A stretch of 11,307 bases of DNA from the NCBI GenBank assembly GCA_028565635.1, contig JAOXYB010054501.1:1-11307 (forward strand), read 5' to 3'. The position numbers and the translations under genes are program-made. The number at the start of each line of letters is the position of its first letter. Within the stretch, counting starts at the first letter, position 1. Positions 1 to 5,196 of the stretch are shown one piece after another. Below the pieces are notes generated by a model. That model was given only the letters and a program-made list of their open reading frames with translations, was not told the origin of the DNA and ran no database searches. This stretch comes from Phoronis ovalis. Lineage: Eukaryota; Phoronida; Phoronidae.

Positions 1-107
1 TAGATATATAGATATATAGATATATAGATATATAGATATATAGATATATAGATATATATATAGATTTATAGATATAGATATAGATATAGATATATATATA
101 TATATAA
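1..107. repeat. AT-rich microsatellite (TAGATATA)n then (GATATA)n/(TA)n
   Basis: Roughly six near-perfect copies of the 8-mer TAGATATA are followed by GATATA units and a pure TA run. It is simple-sequence DNA with no coding content. Confidence 0.95.
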
Positions 108-559
108 TTTTTAACATGGCGGTGTCGTTGCTGTTCAGACTGATCTACAAAAAGGCCACCGGAATTTTCTTACAAGACTTATGTCATAAATCCCAGAAAT
201 ATAACCAACTATTACTCCATAATCATCAAAGTTCTCATAATAAAATTGATATATTTCATGTCGTTCGGATCTGGAAGTATTAAATAATAACGTAGAACCA
301 GAAATACTCACTTGTTGCCGTCAGATCTTGCAGATGCAGACTAGGTTGAACACACGAAAAGTGCTTTTATTATTTTTTATTTACAGGTAACCAATCGATG
401 ACAGTTTAAGATTTACTTCTCACGTGTCGGATATTTAAATATGAATTAACCATTATGTATTGTGTCCCCTAGATGAAAGAGATTTGAGTGATCTTCAGAA
501 GATATTCAGGATTACTTGCATTTACAAAGCTGAGACTGTGTAGTTATACCAGGGGGGTC
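108..559. other. Unassigned AT-rich DNA
   Basis: No gene can be supported here. An ATG in a strong start context (AACATGGCGG, at 117) opens a frame of about 55 codons that resembles nothing I recognise. On the minus strand, 312-340 is bounded by good acceptor and donor sequences, but its phase does not join directly to the minus exon at 913-1014. Both are listed as rejected. Confidence 0.4.
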
Positions 560-757
560 ACTTATATAAAGGGTGGGTCCACATGCGCGAACACAGGGTT
601 AAACAAAACTTAGCGCGTATATAGGCTGCTAAAAAGCACCCCTTTGAAAGACTTGTAGTTTTAAAAAGTGACCCTTTGGCAGACCTTGCACTTAAATTAG
701 TAAAAATCATACCCTTTGCCAGACCCGAACTAAAATCATGCCCTTTCACAGACTGGG
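560..757. repeat. Degenerate tandem repeat with CCCTTTG..AGAC core
   Basis: Four imperfect units share a core of (A/C)CCCTTT, three variable bases, then AGAC, at about 638, 671, 711 and 740, so unit spacing is about 29-40 bp. A G-rich stretch (accaggggggtcac) lies just to the left and a related gactgggggt just to the right. Read on the minus strand the units give a repeated Lys-Gly-x-x-Phe pattern. That frame stays open for about 63 codons, but this follows from the repeat and is not good evidence for a protein. It is probably a dispersed repeat or transposon fragment of unknown family. Confidence 0.6.
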
Positions 758-912
758 GGTAAAAATGTAAGAGTTTGCAGAGAATATATTATGCTCCATA
801 AACTTAAACATTATTTATAAAAGTAGCATATACTTTAAATGATAATTTTTGGAAAATGCAATAATATTTTAATACTGATTTAAGTTTTGAACATAAAAAG
901 CATCTAACTCAC

Positions 913-1014
913 CACCAGCGGGCAGTACTGTAGTGGTTGAACTGGATGTAGTAGATCGCGTAGTGTTTGATGACGTCACAAAACAGTCATCGTTACAATC
1001 TTTACCCACACATT
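913..1014 (-). CDS. Probable internal exon, Cys cluster plus Ser/Thr-rich stretch (mucin-like)
   Basis: On the minus strand this 102-bp block is bounded by a strong acceptor (cttcctagtttttag) and a near-consensus donor (GGTG|gtgagt). Between them one frame is open for 33 codons. It starts with a cysteine cluster, CVGKDCNDDC, and continues into a Ser/Thr-rich run with an N-glycosylation sequon (Asn-Thr-Thr) and three- and four-residue runs of Thr and Ser. The exon is symmetric, phase 1-1, as is common for shuffled modules of extracellular animal proteins. No start, stop or neighbouring exon was located, so this would be one exon of a gene reading leftward. The family is unknown; a secreted or membrane mucin-like protein is an inference. 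A competing + strand frame through the same bases lacks splice signals of this quality. Confidence 0.5.
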
Positions 1015-1019
1015 CTAAA

Positions 1020-1550
1020 AACTAGGAAGAACTATATCATGCACTTTAGTACATTTTTAGCGCAAGTAAATATCCCTGCTTAAAATAAAAAGGTTACCAA
1101 ATTACATGTTTAATTAAATGCAGCTTTCTGCCATATGGAACAGGTAACCGTGCGTGAAGTTGGTAACCTGTGTCCAGTTTTAGAGGAGTTGTGTCAAAGT
1201 TGTATATATATATCACTTTTCTTGTAGAATTCAACAATCGCAAATCCCTTACAGTTTCCGTATTAAAACGTATTGGGAATCATTGATATTTTTCTCTGTA
1301 TTAATAAATAGAAGAACTCTTGAAAGACTACATATTGCTGTAGCTTGCATACACGACAGCGACATGCATAAAAATACCTTGACAAAATTGGAGACATTGG
1401 AAATTCGCTTCAACAAATTTATTACAAAGGACACCTAATACAAAGACACTTCATATTTGGCACTGCGAAGGAATAACACAGCTGGATTATGACATTTGGC
1501 TTAAGAATATTCAATGACAAAATTTGAAGCTTGTATTAGAGGAGAGAGAA
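1020..1550 (+). pseudogene. Decayed LRR gene copy, paralogous to the 3' part of the gene ending at 8044
   Basis: Several blocks match the LRR gene in the same order and orientation. At 1079-1107 the DNA resembles 7471-7502 (aaggttaccaaattacatg against aggtcaccaaattacgtg). At 1162 GNLCPVLEEL matches GNLCPVLEQL. At 1319-1378 a diverged repeat aligns with the NLQCLILSGS repeat. At 1379-1429 LTKLETL..N.FITK matches LTKLETL..NTNITK. At 1431-1505 TKTLHIWHCEGIT..DY..W matches LKQLELASCKHIT..DY..W. Between these blocks lie in-frame stops, an extra A near 1090, and a deletion of about 11 codons after FITK, so no protein can be made from it. The BC-box and cullin-box exons were not found upstream. It is a relic of a tandem duplication. 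Exact ends are uncertain. Confidence 0.8.
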
Positions 1551-1577
1551 TTGCATGCAGAAAAGCCTCTCTAGTAA

Positions 1578-1658
1578 TTGAATTTCGTAGTACCTCTGGT
1601 ATACACCCCCACATTTAGTGTCATTGGTTTAGAGACTTTTATCCAGATTTTAGTCGGG
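1578..1658. repeat. Dispersed repeat, copy 1
   Basis: The first about 49 bp closely match 1852-1900 (shared core gtacctctggtatac / gcacctctggtatac). After a gap of about 15 bp, a further match follows (ttatccagatttta / ttatacagattaag). It lies immediately after the decayed LRR copy. Confidence 0.65.
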
Positions 1659-1851
1659 AAAACATAAGCGTCCTATAAATGTGTACCTACTTCTTGAATC
1701 ATCGGAGCGTGGTGAGGCATCCTTTACGGGTATTTAACTAGTCAAATTATTTGAAATAACACCTTATAAAGTTATAAAAACCGTGACGTTTAGTGTTTCT
1801 ATAGGTGTGAATTGCCCCTTGTAGGTATCTCTTCACGCTCAGATGAAAAAT

Positions 1852-1921
1852 TTGATTTTCGTAGCACCTCTGGTATACTTCTTTCACATTTGGTATCATT
1901 ATACAGATTAAGAATAGCGCT
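1852..1921. repeat. Dispersed repeat, copy 2
   Basis: This is the second, same-orientation copy of the element at 1578. It lies about 274 bp further on, with about four fifths of the bases identical over the best 49 bp. Overlapping minus-strand frames of up to about 100 codons run through it, but none shows a recognisable domain. It is probably a fragment of a mobile repeat. Confidence 0.65.
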
Positions 1922-2391
1922 GTTACCCATAGTGTTAGGTGGGTAAGGAATGCGTTGCATGGCGTTTTCAGACATGACGCGTACTTTAATGAGGGACATT
2001 GATAATTGTTTATGCAACTATCAATACAATATTTAATAAATGTGTTGATTAAATGCATGACATGTCTGAGATTATATTCTGCTGGAAAGACAACTGATAG
2101 TTAATTTAGTGACATGGAATACATTTTGCAACAATAATAGTCCGCTCAAAACAACGATTTATGACAAAAAAGTGAATACAAAAGTAATTTTACAATGTAA
2201 CATATTTAGGATTACTTTGCAAACTGCAAGTAAAATGAGTAACATTGCAACTTATTTTGTGAGCTGTGAGACGTGCTTCAGAGCATGTGTACTTTTAGTA
2301 AAATTATAGAAGGCAACTACAGTTGTCCATATTTTAAATATTTCTGTTACATTTGTCATCTGTATCATATATTACTTCCTCTAATAGAGAT
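1922..2391. other. Unassigned AT-rich DNA
   Basis: No gene, RNA or mobile-element signature can be recognised. A 66-codon + strand frame at 2109-2309 has neither flanking splice sites nor domain-like content. Confidence 0.4.
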
Positions 2392-2565
2392 AATGGTTAT
2401 GTTACAGTAAGTTTCCGAGTTATGCTCTCCCGATAAAGTACTTAATATACTGGTTTGTGACAGTTACTCAGATTTTTCTGACGTCATTTTATCGCATCAC
2501 AAACCAGTATTTTGTATATACAGAAAAGCATAGCTCGGAAACCTACGGTAAGCTACATTATAACC
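2392..2565. repeat. Foldback element (long imperfect inverted repeat), about 175 bp
   Basis: The left arm, about 2392-2460, is nearly the reverse complement of the right arm, about 2497-2565. Clear paired blocks are tactggtttgtga with tcacaaaccagta, and gtttccgagttatgct with agcatagctcggaaac. About 36 bp separate the arms. The size and form fit a miniature inverted-repeat transposon or foldback element. No clear target-site duplication was found. Confidence 0.8.
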
Positions 2566-2774
2566 CTAAAATCGGGTAATACAGAGTATGCAAAAAAACG
2601 CCATTTACTTATCTTTTATATCATGTTGTACATTGTATGCTTAAATTATTTTAAAATATGTTATAAACCTTTGTTCTAGTTTGTATCAGGTATATTTAAC
2701 GTCTTGAAACGAATCTAAAATTAACTTATACGGGAATAGGAAGAAGGTTCTGACTTACAGTGATATCATCTAAA
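2566..2774. other. AT-rich DNA upstream of the candidate start exon
   Basis: No gene is seen. The sequence ctgacttacag just before 2761 looks like an acceptor and could join a 5' untranslated exon to the candidate start exon. No TATA box is recognisable. Confidence 0.3.
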
Positions 2775-2803
2775 ATGGCGACCGTGCCAAATATTACATC
2801 CAC
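2775..2803 (+). CDS. Candidate first coding exon of the BC-box LRR gene
   Basis: The context aaaATGGCG is a good animal start. The frame reads MATVPNITS and then leaves two bases (AC) before a good donor (CAC|gtatgt). The exon at 5054 begins with a single base (A) before its ATG, following the acceptor ttcttgtgctgcag. The two would join as ACA (Thr), continuing directly into the BC-box reading frame. This phase fit is the only evidence. The intron would be 2250 bp. If the exon is not used, translation would start at 5055 and this block would be unrelated. Confidence 0.4.
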
Positions 2804-3055
2804 GTATGTTTACTTCTGTCTTGAAGGTTTAAATTGTTTAATGGTATACATCCACTTATGTATAACTGATTTATTGAAATCAAGTTGAAAATCAGTATTT
2901 CCTACCTTTATTCATGCATAGCTTGCGGTTAGTACGTGCCGTATCACTACAATCACAGGTATATTTATATACTACAAAATACACCTTTCTTTAACAATAA
3001 AATATGTTTGTAAGCAAATATAATACATCAATATACACATAATATTTGTCTAGTC

Positions 3056-3121
3056 TTAATCGTCATCATCATCATCATCATCGTCATCATCGTCGTCATC
3101 ATCATCATCGTCATCTTCAAA
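3056..3121 (-). CDS. Possible C-terminal acidic exon: poly-Asp followed by stop
   Basis: On the minus strand an acceptor-like sequence (acctttatag) is followed by Phe, Glu, nineteen consecutive Asp codons and TAA. The Asp codons mix GAT (14) and GAC (5), and every interruption of the triplet repeat is synonymous. Acidic tails ending a protein like this are known, for example in HMGB proteins and calreticulin. A possible minus-strand AATAAA lies near 2910. No upstream exon was found, and the block sits inside a candidate intron of a + strand gene. An interrupted (ATC)n microsatellite therefore remains the more cautious reading. Confidence 0.25.
   Translation of the reverse strand, partial: FEDDDDDDDDDDDDDDDDDDD
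3059..3115. repeat. Trinucleotide microsatellite (ATC/GTC)n
   Basis: Nineteen uninterrupted triplets, ATC with five GTC variants. All variation is one A-to-G type change at the same position of the unit. Confidence 0.9.
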
Positions 3122-3417
3122 CTATAAAGGTATTTGGACAATGGTCATCAGCGAAGCAACAGCATGCTTCTGTGCATGCAATTTGTCATACCACCTTAGC
3201 TATATTATGCAGGTACATGTTTTGACCTTGACAAACATTATTGCACATAGATGAAGACAAACAGTGTTCATTTATACTATTATAATTTCTCAATTCTGTG
3301 TTACTTATTGTTTAGTCTTAAGCCCACCTGGCCGAATACTTTGCAGTTGTATTAAATTTTGTCAATCTCTATTTTTTACGACAAGTGGATGCTGCCATCA
3401 GAAATAAGTCACTCAGT

Positions 3418-3516
3418 GATGATTTAGGGTGTTTATATTATGTAATCAAAATTTACAGAAAATTCATTTTTCGGTATTAACTCAACCTTTTCTTTCTCAG
3501 CATCGCCGTATATGTA
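3418..3516. repeat. Imperfect tandem duplication, unit 1
   Basis: A 99-bp unit starts with gatgatttagggtg and ends with gccgtatatgta. It is followed directly by a second copy. Confidence 0.85.
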
Positions 3517-3632
3517 GATGATTTAGGGTGTATATATTATGGAATCAAAATTTATTGAACATTTATTTTCCGGTATTAACCCAACCTTTGGAACACTTTG
3601 CCATGTTCTTTCTCAGCACAGCCGTATATGTA
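3517..3632. repeat. Imperfect tandem duplication, unit 2
   Basis: This 116-bp unit has the same start and end as unit 1, about a dozen substitutions, and about 17 extra bases near 3588-3605 (around ggaacactttgccatg). The short + strand frame crossing it is a by-product. Confidence 0.85.
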
Positions 3633-3791
3633 GATATAAGTCTGCTTTACTACATTTTGACAACTCTGCGTGCTTCGTATATGTATCAGTATTACATAAG
3701 CATTAGCTAACTGTGTATTTGAAGAGGGCAATTATGATTTGTAAATGACTTTGAAGTGACCTGAATTATTTGTAACATCTTGTAAAGAATG

Positions 3792-4106
3792 TACTATCAT
3801 TTGCGACGAAATGCGACCGTGCACTTGTATAGCGGTATTCGTTTGTGACATCGGGTTTTGTAATGAGCATATTAGTTATGCAGGCATTAGCTTGAAACGC
3901 AGTGGGAATATTTGTGAACCTTTAATCTGCGCCATTTTCATATCATCACAACAAGTTCGCGTTCTAAAATGTGTATGTTACGCAGCGGTTCAAGCTAATG
4001 AGGTACAGTGCCTTTGGTGCACAACGAATTTCTTCATTATAAAATGCGCCGTCACAAACGAAATACCACTATACCGCATGGTCGCATTTCGCTGCAAACG
4101 ATAGTA
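3792..4106. mobile_element. MITE with long terminal inverted repeats and TA flanks
   Basis: The ends are TA-CTATCATTTGCGACGAAA on the left and, read on the opposite strand, TA-CTATCGTTTGCAGCGAAA on the right. Inverted similarity extends about 58 bp and resumes further in (cattagcttgaaacgc with gcggttcaagctaatg), so the 315-bp element is almost a complete palindrome. The TA at both ends fits a Tc1/mariner-type target site. It has no transposase and so would be non-autonomous. The 97-codon frame inside it arises from the element and is not a gene. Confidence 0.85.
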
Positions 4107-4119
4107 ACGAATTTATTAT

Positions 4120-4275
4120 GCGGCGAATCCGGCCGAGCGGTCTTAGCCTGATGTAGTGGTTCATGTGAAGGCACTGGGGACTGGTAACTGAATAGTAGCT
4201 TCACGGCTGGGAAGACTCGTCGAGAGATTGATGATTACAGAGCTTCTACTAGACTAGGTCCAACGTGCACTAGCT
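4120..4275 (+). repeat. SINE-like sequence with tRNA-Leu-type A box
   Basis: The stretch at 4128-4147 (around ggccgagcggtctta) resembles the D-arm and A-box region of tRNA-Leu and tRNA-Ser genes. A weak B-box-like ggttcatgtg follows at 4158, closer to the A box than usual. No cloverleaf with a paired acceptor stem could be drawn, so it is not a working tRNA gene. The unrelated body ends in a T/A-rich run near 4275. This fits a tRNA-derived SINE or relic. It begins about 15 bp after the MITE. Confidence 0.45.
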
Positions 4276-4289
4276 TTATTTTATTATTT

Positions 4290-4328
4290 TACACACGCAT
4301 ATATATATATATATATACACACATATAG
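4290..4328. repeat. AC/AT dinucleotide microsatellite
   Basis: An ACAC flank, about nine AT units and another ACACAC flank follow the SINE-like body. This is the usual position for simple repeats that grow from a SINE tail. Confidence 0.85.
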
Positions 4329-5053
4329 TGACTAGCCCATGAATGGACCAGTCCTATGCACACACACAAGGGACTTCCATTTCCTCTCGGGACGTAACAA
4401 TTAGTAGGGGCATGGACTTCGAACACTATGTCAAACTGTATCAACTGATTTCTCTATATACATCTCCAGGTAGTTAAACACACCGGTGCATAGTATCATG
4501 TGGTTTTGTAGCTGTGATTATCAACATTGGCAAATATGAAACAACTCTGTCTGACAGTTTGTTGCTCAGTAAAGTGGACAGACTAGGACGGACAACAGGT
4601 ACTATGTATGATAAATCGCTTCTCAAAGTAATTGTATATCAGTAGTACTTATACAATATCTAAGTTGTGTTTGCTTGTGCAAGCTTAATGTAGAACTTGA
4701 GCCTGACCATGCAACTACTATGACATCATGTGGCTTGATGAAGGGCCACATTTTAATTTTTAGCATGCATTCGCCCAGGACCCAACAACTAGCTGCTGGC
4801 TACTATAATAGGGTTATGCGTCTCAGAATAAACTTGCAGCTGATTGATTGTAATTATATGCTTCTCATTTCTCCGTTTCTAATTACAGCCGCAGTTTTGA
4901 CAATCGGCACAATTATTGTAGGCTTAGAGGCGCATAACGTGACGAATTTGAAAGAAAAATATCAATGTGATTAGACTTTACATATACTACAGTTACCTCC
5001 AAGCTACTTAAAAGCTGTCAGGTTGCAGTCAGAACTGAGTTCTTGTGCTGCAG
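4329..5053. other. Non-coding DNA upstream of the BC-box exon
   Basis: Probably the end of the candidate first intron, or the 5' region of the LRR gene if translation starts at 5055. It ends in a good acceptor (ttcttgtgctgcag). A 99-codon + strand frame at 4675-4974 contains one hydrophobic stretch (LLISPFLITAAVLTIGTIIV) but has no ATG at its start, no convincing splice sites and no recognisable domain. Confidence 0.4.
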
Positions 5054-5196
5054 AATGCCTCAGTTGAAGCCGGTTCTAACATTAAAGGAGGCATGCTTGT
5101 CATCCATTGTTTGGAATTTTGGATACTGGAGTAAATACTATCGTATGGTGCCTGTGGATTGTTCAATGCCTGTTGTGAGACCATTTGATGATTTGA
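5054..5196 (+). CDS. LRR gene exon carrying the BC box
   Basis: The exon is bounded by the acceptor ttcttgtgctgcag and the donor TTGA|gtaagc. It encodes 47 codons from the ATG at 5055 plus one base (A). The BC box is close to the N-terminus and is followed by an aromatic stretch (VWNFGYWSKYYR) and a Pro-containing linker ending PVVRPFDDL. Reading on past the donor reaches a stop at 5253-5255 without domain-like content, which supports splicing here. Confidence 0.7.

Noticed and set aside
117-284. 55-codon + strand frame starting ATGGCGGTG
   Set aside because: A good start context only; no domain, and no donor or homologue could be recognised.
312-340. 29-bp minus-strand micro-exon with good acceptor and gtgagt donor
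   Set aside because: Its phase does not join to the exon at 913-1014 without a stop, and 29 bp of open frame has no statistical weight.
638-757. CRISPR array
   Set aside because: The repeat units are short, diverged and unevenly spaced, in an animal-type genome.
971-978. Perfect CRE palindrome TGACGTCA, also at 2479-2486 and 10595-10602
   Set aside because: Three copies are more than expected by chance, but one lies in a putative exon, one in a foldback loop and one in the frame upstream of the PHR domain. None is placed as a promoter element.
1747-2058. Minus-strand frames of 72 and 103 codons
   Set aside because: Both overlap in different frames and pass through the dispersed repeat. No recognisable domain.
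3811-4104. 97-codon + strand frame
   Set aside because: It lies within the MITE, ends at its terminal repeat, and pairs with itself. Its openness follows from the element.
4120-4200. Functional tRNA-Leu gene
   Set aside because: Only the A-box region matches. There is no paired acceptor stem, no anticodon arm and no proper B box.
4675-4974. 99-codon + strand frame with a hydrophobic stretch
   Set aside because: It begins at TTG, shows no splice signals or family resemblance, and could occur by chance.
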